This document shows positions 1-7,593 of a stretch of DNA of 34,970 nt, piece by piece; within the stretch, counting starts at the first letter, position 1, and each line of letters starts with the position of its first letter. The DNA comes from a virus, in IMG/VR virus record IMGVR_UViG_3300032241_002742, positions 1 through 34,970 of that record; one strand, given 5' to 3'. A program made the position numbers and the translations under genes. The notes beneath the pieces are model-generated. The model made no database searches. It was given only the letters and a program-made list of their open reading frames with translations, and was not told the DNA's origin.

Positions 1-1646
1 GCAACACTATAAGTTTGATTATAATAAGTTTCACCAACACCTACTGTGCTGACTGTAACTGTTGAAATACCACCAACTAATCCAGTAATTGTAGCAATAC
101 CAACTGCATTAAAGTTATATCCAGAAGCACCATTTCCGTCTAAAGTATCCTCACTAAAACTTGTTCTTTTGACTCTATCTTCTATCAGAGTTCCATCCAA
201 TAATCTACGACGAGTGACCACATATAAGTCATCGGTGACTTCAAAGAATATACCATTAAATGCCGTAAATAATCCTCTGCGTTTGGTGCAGTTTTGTTGT
301 CTTCCTTGCCAATTCAAAACAGCAATCCACTGATGAGATACTCCAGGACGCATCTTAAATCTACGACGACTTCCTCTGGTATAATATCCATTCGTAGAAA
401 TACCAGAAGTATAACGAATACTTGCTAGATTTTGTTCAAAAGCACTTGTGCATCCAGTTCCTACAAAACTTTCAATATATTTGTAATCTCCATCCTTATC
501 TACTGACGGAACATAGTAATTTTGCTGCCCTGTTTGAGCAACACGCAATCTATTTGAACTATCAACTTGAGTATTGGTTTTATCAATAAACTGAACTAAT
601 GTTGCTGATGTAGATGCGGTGCTTACAATCGTTGCAGATACTGGAAGTGGATTGGAAGAACTTACAGGAGAACCATTCAAATCAATTGTAACTTGCCCTG
701 TGGTTCCAATACCTACTGTTCCTTGAACCGTTACATTTGAGGTAATACTGGATACTGCGACTGTTGTAACTGGATTGGTTATGTAGAAAGCAGTGTTGGA
801 TATTGATACTGTGTTTGCAACAGATACAGTTCCCCCTACGGTTACTGATGTTACTGGATTGGTTATGTAGAAAGCAGTGTTGGATATTGATACTGTGTTT
901 GCAACAGATACAGTTCCCCCTACGGTTACTGATGTTACTGGATTAGTTACATAGAAGGCAGTATTGGATATTGATACAGTATTAGCAACAGATACAGTTC
1001 CACCTACAGTCACATTAGTAACTGGATTAGTTACATAGAAGGCAGTGTTGGATATTGATACTGTATTAGCAATAGAAACAGTTCCACCTACGGTTACTGA
1101 TGTAACTGGATTGGTTATGTAGAATGATGTATTTGATATTGATACTGTATTAGCAATAGAAACAGTTCCACCTACGGTTACTGATGTAACTGGATTGGTT
1201 ATGTAAAATGATGTATTTGATATTGATACTGTATTAGCAATAGAAACAGTTCCACCTACAGTCACATTAGTAACTGGATTGGTTATGTAGAATGATGTAT
1301 TAGATATTGATACAGTATTTCCAATCGTTACTGTATTGTTAAGAGTGGAAATACCGACAGGAAGATATGTAAGATTTAAATTACTAGTTCCAATACCAAC
1401 GGGCATATATGGAACACCTTCATCTTGTAAAACCCCACTTGAACCAATTTCAGTAATATGACTATGAACTGGATTTGCAGGAGAACTTGCAACACTTACA
1501 GTTGTTGGAATTGTGATACTTCCATTAATTGTAATGCTTGAACTTCCAAGAGATACTGGAAATGGATTTGCAAATGTTACTACTGATGTTCCTGAACCTG
1601 TAAGAACTACAGAAGTTGCTGGTTGTGGAAGAGGATTATAAGACAT
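1..1646 (-). CDS. Fibre-like virion structural protein, 3' end outside window
   Basis: The minus strand is open from the ATG at 1646 to the left edge (548 codons) with no stop, so this is the N-terminal part of a longer protein. The first 90 residues are rich in Ser, Thr, Val and Gly. Residues about 100-295 are seven 28-residue repeats, each carrying a core like FYITNPVTSVTVGG, which suggests a regular beta structure. Then comes a globular segment with NRLRV, YYVPSVDKDGDYKY, several RRR clusters, three cysteines and a GIST-rich stretch. No signal peptide or membrane segment is seen. A late-promoter match lies 19 nt upstream, overlapping the stop of the endonuclease gene. I infer a tail-fibre or other surface structural protein; the exact role is not recognised. 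It could equally be a head decoration or a baseplate appendage. Confidence 0.75.
   Translation of the reverse strand, partial: MSYNPLPQPATSVVLTGSGTSVVTFANPFPVSLGSSSITINGSITIPTTVSVASSPANPVHSHITEIGSSGVLQDEGVPYMPVGIGTSNLNLTYLPVGISTLNNTVTIGNTVSISNTSFYITNPVTNVTVGGTVSIANTVSISNTSFYITNPVTSVTVGGTVSIANTVSISNTSFYITNPVTSVTVGGTVSIANTVSISNTAFYVTNPVTNVTVGGTVSVANTVSISNTAFYVTNPVTSVTVGGTVSVANTVSISNTAFYITNPVTSVTVGGTVSVANTVSISNTAFYITNPVTTVAVSSITSNVTVQGTVGIGTTGQVTIDLNGSPVSSSNPLPVSATIVSTASTSATLVQFIDKTNTQVDSSNRLRVAQTGQQNYYVPSVDKDGDYKYIESFVGTGCTSAFEQNLASIRYTSGISTNGYYTRGSRRRFKMRPGVSHQWIAVLNWQGRQQNCTKRRGLFTAFNGIFFEVTDDLYVVTRRRLLDGTLIEDRVKRTSFSEDTLDGNGASGYNFNAVGIATITGLVGGISTVTVSTVGVGETYYNQTYSV
769..1356 (-). repeat. 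Seven tandem 84-bp units in the fibre-like gene
   Basis: The plus-strand 10-mer actggatt(g/a)g or its close variant recurs at 769, 853, 937, 1021, 1105, 1189 and 1273, exactly 84 bp apart each time, so each unit codes 28 residues in frame. The units at 769-852 and 853-936 are identical over all 84 bases. The others differ at scattered positions, and the last unit degenerates near 1340. The protein core is I/V-TNPVT followed by VTVGGTVS and NTVSISNT. Confidence 0.95.
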
Positions 1647-1664
1647 AACAATTATATTGATACC

Positions 1665-2231
1665 TTATTTATTGTTCCGTTTTAGTTCTTCTCTTAATAA
1701 TGCTTTTTCTCTCATTTTTTGTTTTGTTTCTTCGGAATGTTTTCTTCCCATTCTACTTTTTTGAATTTTTTCTCTAAATTCATCAGTGATAATTCTCCTA
1801 ACCTGAGCATCACTCATTTTTTTTCTTGCTTCTTCCGTGTGTTTTTTTCCTTTTCTATGCAATCCTATTTTTTTCTTATGCTCCTCACTTTTTGGTTTTT
1901 TCATATTTATTGTTGTTTTTTTAGGAGTTCTCATTTTTAATTTTGTTTCTTCACTTCTTTTTGCTCCAGAACACCCTTCACCACCATCAGTTCTATTATG
2001 AAGAATACCAGTTCCTAAATCTATCCTGCCGAACACGGTAATCATATAGATTTCGTGCTTAAATGCTTCTTCTTCGGTTAAGTTTTGTTTTAGGAAAATT
2101 ATTCTTGACTTATCCTTTGGTGCTCTTACTTCACCTTTATATCTTCTTCTATATGCCCTATTACCTTTTCCTTTTCCTATGTAATAAGGTGTTCTATCTA
2201 CCCGCAAATATGCGTAAGTGTAATAAATCAT
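1665..2231 (-). CDS. Free-standing GIY-YIG homing endonuclease with NUMOD3 repeats
   Basis: This 188-residue protein starts at the ATG at 2231. A GTG 28 codons upstream is rejected because that extension would be coded by the terminator hairpin and the promoter. The N-terminus YTYAYLR...[11 protein letters not shown] is a GIY-YIG nuclease core with YAY in place of GIY, followed by a conserved Glu/His stretch ([12 protein letters not shown]) and [11 protein letters not shown]. The C-terminal half is very basic and holds NUMOD3-type DNA-binding repeats such as [22 protein letters not shown] and [14 protein letters not shown]. Such free-standing enzymes (compare T4 Seg proteins) cut alleles lacking them and spread by recombination. 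It sits between two structural genes with its own promoter and behind a terminator, as expected for a selfish insert that leaves its neighbours intact. Whether it is active is unknown. Confidence 0.88.
   Translation of the reverse strand: MIYYTYAYLRVDRTPYYIGKGKGNRAYRRRYKGEVRAPKDKSRIIFLKQNLTEEEAFKHEIYMITVFGRIDLGTGILHNRTDGGEGCSGAKRSEETKLKMRTPKKTTINMKKPKSEEHKKKIGLHRKGKKHTEEARKKMSDAQVRRIITDEFREKIQKSRMGRKHSEETKQKMREKALLREELKRNNK
1666..1673 (-). promoter_or_regulatory. Late promoter candidate, AATAAATA
   Basis: The minus strand reads AATAAATA, a one-base variant of the T4 late motif TATAAATA. It lies 19 nt before the ATG at 1646 and overlaps the stop codon of the endonuclease gene. The spacing agrees with the other candidates in this window. 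The same 8-mer also occurs inside genes (for example near 1900), so position is the main support. Confidence 0.5.
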
Positions 2232-2257
2232 TTTTATTCTGTTATGGTTCGCAATAC

Positions 2258-2265
2258 TATTTATA
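2258..2265 (-). promoter_or_regulatory. Late promoter, exact TATAAATA
   Basis: The minus strand reads TATAAATA, the exact T4 late consensus, 26 nt before the endonuclease ATG at 2231 and directly downstream of the hairpin terminator at 2270-2293. This gives the endonuclease gene its own late transcription. Confidence 0.7.
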
Positions 2266-2269
2266 CAAG

Positions 2270-2293
2270 AAAAGGTGCCCGAAAGCACCTTTT
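2270..2293 (-). terminator. Hairpin terminator after the 334-aa gene
   Basis: A perfect 9-bp stem (AAAAGGTGC / GCACCTTTT) with a six-base loop lies 40 nt after the stop of the structural gene at 2334. In the minus-strand direction it reads AAAAGGTGC TTTCGG GCACCTTTTCTTG, with the T run inside the 3' arm. The stem is symmetric and could also stop plus-strand transcription. Confidence 0.75.
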
Positions 2294-2333
2294 CCACCTG
2301 ATAGATGCGAACCACACAGGTATTGATATTTAG

Positions 2334-3338
2334 TTAGATAATAAACCAATTGTTTCCATTAAAAAAATATGTTAGTGATTGATGATTGATACTCATAATA
2401 ACCGATGTATCATTCTCTACACTTACACCCGCACCAACAGTTACGGTAATATTATATGTAGCAATTTGATTTCCCTCATCTTTTACGGTAATCTTTTTAC
2501 CAGACACTGGTGAAGTTGGTAGAGCAATTGTGACGGGATTGCTTGCATTTACTCCAATATAATCATCATTATTAGTTGCCTGATAATAAGTGGTAACTCC
2601 ACTAATAGAAACAATACTTGTAACACCAACGGCATTTGGATTTACAAACTCTGCCTTATTAGTAGTTGAATTCCATTGTAAAAACTTACCATCATAAGCA
2701 CCTGGATTTGTCTTGATACCCACAATACCATCAAGGAATCTAAAACGATACTCTCCTCCACCACCTAATGTGGAGAGTTGTTGTTGAATACGAGTGAGAA
2801 AAATATTGTAATGTTTTTGTAAATCATCAAGTGTTGCAAACTTTTGATCCAGTGGAGTGAGTGGATCATTTTGTTGTTTAACATCACTTGGTTCAGCAAG
2901 AAGACCCAATGATTTTTCAATGAGTTCTTCTTTTGGTTCTTCAAGTTCTTTTTTGTGATCTTCTAAAACCTCAAGAACTTCTTCCAGGGAATCTTCAATT
3001 ACATCTTCAATTATTTCTTTTTGTTTTGTGGGGGTATCAGAATATAACCATTTCTCAAATGCCTTAATGGTTTTCTGTTCTTTTATTTTTTTCTTCTTAT
3101 TTTCTTTTTTTAAATTAGCAACTTCTTTAAAAACAGAGTCAAGACTAATATCTCCAATTAAAGATTCTTCTTCTTTTTTTTCTTCTATCTTTTTTTCTTT
3201 TGCTTTTCTTTTGAGCGAGGCAAATTCTCCAAAAAGAGAATCTAATTCCAAATCTCCGACTATAGAATCGATTTCTTCTTTTTTCTTTTGTTTTTCTTCT
3301 GCTAATAATTTAAAGAAATCAGATAATTCAGAAGACAT
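2334..3338 (-). CDS. Virion structural protein with N-terminal coiled coil
   Basis: This is a 334-residue protein. Residues 1-160 are highly charged (Lys/Glu) and probably coiled coil, with an internal duplication of about 40 residues: GDLELDSLFGEFASLK near 28 and GDISLDSVFKEVANLK near 62, each followed by KKxKKIxE-type sequence. A linker with LSTLGGGGEYRFRFLDGIVGI leads to a Ser/Thr/Val-rich C-terminal domain (about 215-334) of likely beta structure. I recall similar GGGGEYRFRFLD sequences in cyanophage structural proteins, but no function is established. The start is 1 nt from the upstream gene's stop, so the two are co-transcribed. It may be a fibre-attachment or chaperone-like factor for the nearby fibre gene; that is inference only. 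Confidence 0.75.
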   Translation of the reverse strand: MSSELSDFFKLLAEEKQKKKEEIDSIVGDLELDSLFGEFASLKRKAKEKKIEEKKEEESLIGDISLDSVFKEVANLKKENKKKKIKEQKTIKAFEKWLYSDTPTKQKEIIEDVIEDSLEEVLEVLEDHKKELEEPKEELIEKSLGLLAEPSDVKQQNDPLTPLDQKFATLDDLQKHYNIFLTRIQQQLSTLGGGGEYRFRFLDGIVGIKTNPGAYDGKFLQWNSTTNKAEFVNPNAVGVTSIVSISGVTTYYQATNNDDYIGVNASNPVTIALPTSPVSGKKITVKDEGNQIATYNITVTVGAGVSVENDTSVIMSINHQSLTYFFNGNNWFII

Positions 3339-3339
3339 A

Positions 3340-4965
3340 TTAGCAATTCCACTTTCTTAATGATTTATTGATTCTTGAATTGGGATCATGTGCGGTTTTT
3401 GCACTTGTTAATTTTGCTTTCATGCCCTTCATTCTGGAGCAAAATGATTTTCTACGATTTGCAGATTTAGATCCAGGTTTTAATTTTGAAGGTTTTGTAG
3501 TAACAGCAAGCGAAAGATGAGAACCTGGATGTTCTTTACGATAAGAAGCGATACCTTTTTTATTTAAACCACCTTCAGGATTTTTACCTTCTTTACGCTG
3601 CCATGCAGCGGATGCTTCCGATACAAAACTTTCAAATGAAACTGGAGGAGCTTTGGATGCTGAATTTGATGGAGTTGTTGAATTTGTATTTCCTGGAGAA
3701 TTTCTAGGATCATCACCAATAGATCCTCTGGTTCCATCTATAAGAGTTTTGTTTAAAACACTTGCACTTGTATTTTTAGATTCTCTCGTAACAGTTTGCC
3801 CCCATTGACCTGGAACAATCACATCAACAATTTCAACGAAAGCATTACCATATGCGTCTTCAATTGTTACATCTTCTTTTTGATATTTTTTTGATGGAAC
3901 GCAATTTGGAACCATTTTATTTCCTTTTTTCTTTAATCCCCTTTGCTCATAACCATCCCAACAATCTTCCTTTACTTCTGATTTTGGTTTAATTCCTTTC
4001 TTTTTCATATTAATTGCAATTGCTGCCTGTTGGGCAAGATTATGTTCACTTACAGTTTTCCAACCACCACCAGCTTTTTTATATTCCTTTGCTGCCCAAC
4101 CATTTGCATAAGCACTTGGATATACGTCAAATTTTGATTTTGCTCTCGCTTTTATACGAGACCAAAGTGAAGGATTTGTTGGCACATTTTTTTCTTCAAT
4201 ATATTCTTCTTTAAATGAAGGAAGTTTAGGTCCTTTTAATTTTCTTTCTGCTGCCTCCTTTTCACCAGTATTTTTAGTTCCTTTTAAAAGATTTGCAATT
4301 TTTGCTTGTCTCTTTGCTTTATTGTGTTCTGAAGGATTAATTTCAAAACTCTCAGGGAAATTTCCTGGATGTGGTTTAGTGGGATTGTATCCTTTAATTG
4401 AATATCTATCCCAAAAGTTTCCTCCCCAGGAACATTCATTACGAGTTTCCATTTTTCCACAAAGTTTACAATATCTGTGCTCTTCTTTTGTTTCGTTAAT
4501 TTTATTAGATACCATGATTGGTTTTCCTCCTTTACCTGATCTATCGGATATTGGATCCTTTTTCCTCTTTCTTTTCACGGCATTTGCAATTGCCTTCACA
4601 CCCCCTTGAGAACGCAATTGGTTTGCTTTCTCTTTGCTCAGGCATTTCGGTTTCGCTTCGCTTGGATTCTCCCTTGCACATTTACCAATCCTCTTTCCTT
4701 TACTGTTGTATCTATCCCAACCACCACCACCAACTCCACCTTCTTCCCCCTTTCCAAACCAATTCCGAAGATCTTCGTTCATTTGTTTTTTGATCCAAGT
4801 ATCGGGTGTATTATGATATTTATTTACAAAAGCATTATGAAGTTCTTTCGCAGTCATATCATATTTTTTCATAATACGACGCATTAAATGATCAATAGAA
4901 TCATAAGAGATGCTATCAAGCTCTAAAAGTTTATTCCGAAGCTCTTTTACAGCACCTGTTTTCAT
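3340..4965 (-). CDS. Basic modular protein with WDxY/cysteine motifs (DUF5872-like)
   Basis: This 541-residue, strongly basic protein appears built from short modules. Residues 1-60 form a helical start (KELRNKLLELDSIS). Three WDxY modules follow: WDRYNSKG at 83, WDRYSIKG at 185 and WDGYEQRG at 336; the first and third continue into a Cys pair. A CKLCG...C cluster (166-178) could bind zinc. Residues 268-302 (WSRIKARAKSKFDVYPSAY, then GW and GGGW) match what I recall of DUF5872, a small domain of phages and large DNA viruses. The C-terminus (506-541) is a KSFCSRMKGMK...LRKWNC module also seen in many phage proteins. No enzymatic motif is visible. It follows gp16 by 7 nt, in the place where gp17 is usual. 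The role is unknown; a virion or DNA-binding role is a guess from charge and context. Confidence 0.75.
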   Translation of the reverse strand: MKTGAVKELRNKLLELDSISYDSIDHLMRRIMKKYDMTAKELHNAFVNKYHNTPDTWIKKQMNEDLRNWFGKGEEGGVGGGGWDRYNSKGKRIGKCARENPSEAKPKCLSKEKANQLRSQGGVKAIANAVKRKRKKDPISDRSGKGGKPIMVSNKINETKEEHRYCKLCGKMETRNECSWGGNFWDRYSIKGYNPTKPHPGNFPESFEINPSEHNKAKRQAKIANLLKGTKNTGEKEAAERKLKGPKLPSFKEEYIEEKNVPTNPSLWSRIKARAKSKFDVYPSAYANGWAAKEYKKAGGGWKTVSEHNLAQQAAIAINMKKKGIKPKSEVKEDCWDGYEQRGLKKKGNKMVPNCVPSKKYQKEDVTIEDAYGNAFVEIVDVIVPGQWGQTVTRESKNTSASVLNKTLIDGTRGSIGDDPRNSPGNTNSTTPSNSASKAPPVSFESFVSEASAAWQRKEGKNPEGGLNKKGIASYRKEHPGSHLSLAVTTKPSKLKPGSKSANRRKSFCSRMKGMKAKLTSAKTAHDPNSRINKSLRKWNC

Positions 4966-4972
4966 CTATGAA

Positions 4973-5401
4973 CTAAGATTTGTCTTTATTATTTAGAAAT
5001 CCTTGTTTGAGAAGTTTTTGTAATTCGGAGGTTGACCCAACAAATACAGCATTATTTGTAACATTATTTGTAGTTTTGGATGCTGTTTCTTCTACATCTT
5101 TAAGTTTCTTTTGTAAATCAATTAATTTATCTGTAACGTCACCAACACTTTTGATAAGTTGTCCAGCAACTTCGTAAGCTCTGGGACTATCACTATCACT
5201 CGCCAATTCCATAATCCCATTGATAGCTTCTTGCCCCTTTTCAATTAATGAATACAGATTAGCTCTTGTATACTCATAATCTTTTTGAATATCATTTTCT
5301 GTAGATTTAATAATTTCAATTTCAGGTGATTTTACATCAATATCTACAATACTACTTTCAGTATTTAATGCCTTATCAAGTTCTTCAAATTTATTTGCCA
5401 T
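4973..5401 (-). CDS. gp16: Terminase small subunit gp16
   Basis: This 142-residue protein (T4 gp16 has 164) is largely helical. It has the cyanophage-type core YTRANLYSLIEKGQEAINGI, SDSPRAYEVAGQLIKSV and DVTDKLIDLQKKLKDV, then NNAVFVGSTSELQKLLKQ at the C-terminus. In T4, gp16 forms a ring that stimulates the gp17 ATPase/nuclease and helps start packaging at the portal. The acidic N-terminus, coiled-coil centre and basic tail fit that family. The gene follows gp15 after 9 nt in the conserved order 13-14-15-16. gp17, normally next, is not in the window; a basic modular gene follows instead. Confidence 0.88.
   Translation of the reverse strand: MANKFEELDKALNTESSIVDIDVKSPEIEIIKSTENDIQKDYEYTRANLYSLIEKGQEAINGIMELASDSDSPRAYEVAGQLIKSVGDVTDKLIDLQKKLKDVEETASKTTNNVTNNAVFVGSTSELQKLLKQGFLNNKDKS
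4990..4997 (-). promoter_or_regulatory. Late promoter candidate, TCTAAATA
   Basis: The minus strand reads TCTAAATA inside the last codons of gp16, 24 nt before the ATG of the 541-aa gene. It departs from TATAAATA at the first two positions but keeps the TAAATA core and the spacing seen elsewhere. Confidence 0.4.
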
Positions 5402-5410
5402 GTTAAAATA

Positions 5411-6208
5411 TTAAATGTCTATTTTTTGGGTTGGGCTATAAGTTTTAGCATCTGAGAAAATATCTATTTCTTCAGTATAAGTATAAGCATCTCCTGGATT
5501 AGCTGTAGGTGGATTTGGAGTCACAGTATATCTCATCTCCCTCTTAGCAGTCGTAATATCAGTGTCAGTAAAAAAGTCAATCTGAACCTTACGAATAAGA
5601 CCATCAGAAGTATCAGAAATTGGCCCAAAGAGATTTATCTTGGATGTAAATTGTAAAGTATAAATTAACGCTCTTCTTGTTTCAAAATCTCCTTCATAAT
5701 CATCTTGAAATGAAACACTGTTTAATGTAAATGGAATATCTCTTTTTTCTCCAATTTCTGGAATTAAATCTACAGTAACTGTAAATGTTGGTTGAAAGAA
5801 TGGTAAAATCTGCTCCACAATTTGCAATGCATCATCTTCCAACTTAGTGAGAATATTTAATTCCAATCCAATGTTATATGGAACAGGCATAAAAACTTGT
5901 TTTAAGTTCACTCCATCAGAAGCTTTAAATGTTTGAGTTGGAGTTCCTTTCCTGGTTCCATCATATTCAATTGAAGTCATCTCAAAAGACATTCTTGGCA
6001 AAGTAATCTCAATTGGTTTATTAAGATCAGGTTGTTGCTCAAGACGTGCTAAGAATTTTTGAACAGGACCATATGCTATAGGAACTTGAATTTGACTGAT
6101 TTCATCACCATTAGAATTTTGATGATTAATATAGGTATCTTTAAAAAGTGTTCCAAAAGCAACAATAGTTTTTTTTATAATTTGATGATAAAAATATGGT
6201 CCCAGCAT
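5411..6208 (-). CDS. gp15: Tail sheath stabilizer and completion protein gp15
   Basis: This 265-residue protein (T4 gp15 has 272) has the family's N-terminal MLGPYFYHQIIKKTIVAFGTLF and central RLEQQPDLNKPIEITLPRMSF stretches. In T4, gp15 forms the hexameric ring that caps the contracted or extended tail and docks the tail to the neck (gp13/gp14). The domain is complete. The C-terminus carries a Pro/Thr-rich extension (TVTPNPPTANPGDAYTYTEE). Its ATG overlaps the last base of the gp14 stop codon, showing tight coupling with gp14. Length, position and sequence all agree, so the call is firm. Confidence 0.9.
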   Translation of the reverse strand: MLGPYFYHQIIKKTIVAFGTLFKDTYINHQNSNGDEISQIQVPIAYGPVQKFLARLEQQPDLNKPIEITLPRMSFEMTSIEYDGTRKGTPTQTFKASDGVNLKQVFMPVPYNIGLELNILTKLEDDALQIVEQILPFFQPTFTVTVDLIPEIGEKRDIPFTLNSVSFQDDYEGDFETRRALIYTLQFTSKINLFGPISDTSDGLIRKVQIDFFTDTDITTAKREMRYTVTPNPPTANPGDAYTYTEEIDIFSDAKTYSPTQKIDI

Positions 6209-7587
6209 TAGTATGTACCAAATGGATTAGATTCTGAAAAATCAACAATTAGATTTGCCTCTGTCTGAAGATCTTTGTTTTCTTCATATTTATTATATAA
6301 ATCATAAGGATCAAAACTTTGAACTGCATATGTTGCAGAAGAAGCAGTTCCGACAACAAGTTCTCCAGGATAAAAGACACCATTATTAATAGAAATCTCA
6401 AGAATATTTGTATCTTTATCCCAAGATTTAACTCTTGCGTTTGTTCCAGATTTAGATCCAACAACAATTTCATTGAAAATATAAGTTCCAATACCAGAAA
6501 GTATTGATGGTGGATCTATACTAATTGTAGGTGCCGTTGTATATCCAGATCCAGCATTTGTAATTAAAATCTGAGATATTGAACCATTGTTTACTGTTGC
6601 TATTCCTGTAGCGGTTGTTCCACCTCCTATTGTTGGAGAACTAAATGTAATATTTGGATTTGTAATATATCCTGTTCCCGAATTGGTGATTAGAATATTC
6701 TGAACACCTTGATATGTTGTTTCAATTGCACATGTAGCTGCAGCTCCAGATCCACCACCACCTATAATTGTAACTTGAGGAGTAACAGTATATCCATATC
6801 CAGAGTTAATCAAACCAATATTTTTTATGATAATATTATTTCCTTTGGATGTTGTTATGGCAACAGCACTTGCATTTGTTCCTCCAGAAAAAGCAGAACT
6901 AATTGCAACTGTTGGAATGGAAGTATAATTATATCCATCATTGTTTAAAATAAATGTCTTAATATATTTGGAACCCAATGCAGCACTTGCCTGAGCTTGA
7001 GTTCCAGACGAAACAAGTTGTAATGTTGTAATATATCCTTGATTTTGAATAAGAGTATCAACTTCATCAATAGAAGTATCAATAACTTCATCTTCATATT
7101 CAAAGAGTTCACATTTTAATTCATAAACATAAAGTTTTCCGAGTTGATAAAATGGTTGCTCATGTTCAACAAATTTAACTTCAAATAATCTTTGACCAAG
7201 TGGAAAATAAACAATATCACCCTCTCTAGGTCTTGATGCCAATATAATCTCATCCGTATCCATGGATGCCAAAAATGGTGCTATAAAATCTTCAAATCGA
7301 TCTCTGGAAATGATAAGACTCACATCATCTCGTAAACTCATTCCAAATTTCGATAAAATATCTCCACCTCCAGTATATCCTTCATAACTATTCACATAAG
7401 CCTCTATAGAAAAATTATCATTAAATTTTGAAGCAGTAACTTCTTTTACAATAGTTTTTCTATCTACAAATTTTCTTGGAATATAGATAACTTCTACACC
7501 AAAAATTTTTAACTGTTCATTGATTAAATCTTGAACTAGTCTTTGTTCACTTGGCGATCCTTGAAGAAAATAGGGATTAAGAGCCAT
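6208..7587 (-). CDS. gp14: Neck protein gp14 with an insert of GxGY repeats
   Basis: Residues 1-195 are a recognisable gp14: MALNPYFLQGSPSEQRLVQDL, then EVIYIPRKFVDR, FGMSLRDDVSLIISRDRF and RPREGDIVYFPLGQRLFEVKF. The C-terminus (about 430-459, ending NLIVDFSESNPFGTY) is also typical. Between them, residues about 200-375 are four Gly-rich repeats with the motif NxGxGYTxxPxVxI, followed by two SGxxAxV units (VVGSKSGTNARV and VVGTASSATYAV). T4 gp14 has 256 residues, so this insert explains most of the 459. In T4, gp14 and gp13 seal the portal after packaging and provide the tail docking site. The inserted repeats probably project from the neck. The ATG is 6 nt from the gp13 stop. Confidence 0.9.
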   Translation of the reverse strand: MALNPYFLQGSPSEQRLVQDLINEQLKIFGVEVIYIPRKFVDRKTIVKEVTASKFNDNFSIEAYVNSYEGYTGGGDILSKFGMSLRDDVSLIISRDRFEDFIAPFLASMDTDEIILASRPREGDIVYFPLGQRLFEVKFVEHEQPFYQLGKLYVYELKCELFEYEDEVIDTSIDEVDTLIQNQGYITTLQLVSSGTQAQASAALGSKYIKTFILNNDGYNYTSIPTVAISSAFSGGTNASAVAITTSKGNNIIIKNIGLINSGYGYTVTPQVTIIGGGGSGAAATCAIETTYQGVQNILITNSGTGYITNPNITFSSPTIGGGTTATGIATVNNGSISQILITNAGSGYTTAPTISIDPPSILSGIGTYIFNEIVVGSKSGTNARVKSWDKDTNILEISINNGVFYPGELVVGTASSATYAVQSFDPYDLYNKYEENKDLQTEANLIVDFSESNPFGTY

Positions 7588-7593
7588 TTTTTA

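Noticed and set aside
46-333. Plus-strand open frames, such as those at 46-333, 4322-4793, 10716-10937, 19026-19364 and 26724-26990
   Set aside because: All lie opposite strongly supported minus-strand genes, have no ribosome site or family resemblance, and follow from codon bias of the opposite gene.
769-1356. Regular repeats resembling a CRISPR or other non-coding array
   Set aside because: The 84-bp units have no unique spacers, keep one reading frame and code a 28-residue protein repeat inside a long open frame.
1898-1912. AATAAATA/TATAAATA-like boxes inside genes (for example near 1900, 4817 and 6285)
   Set aside because: They are expected by chance in such AT-rich DNA and do not stand just before a start codon.
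2232-2315. GTG-started 28-codon extension of the endonuclease
   Set aside because: The extension would be coded by the terminator hairpin and the TATAAATA box; the ATG at 2231 gives the usual start of the nuclease core.
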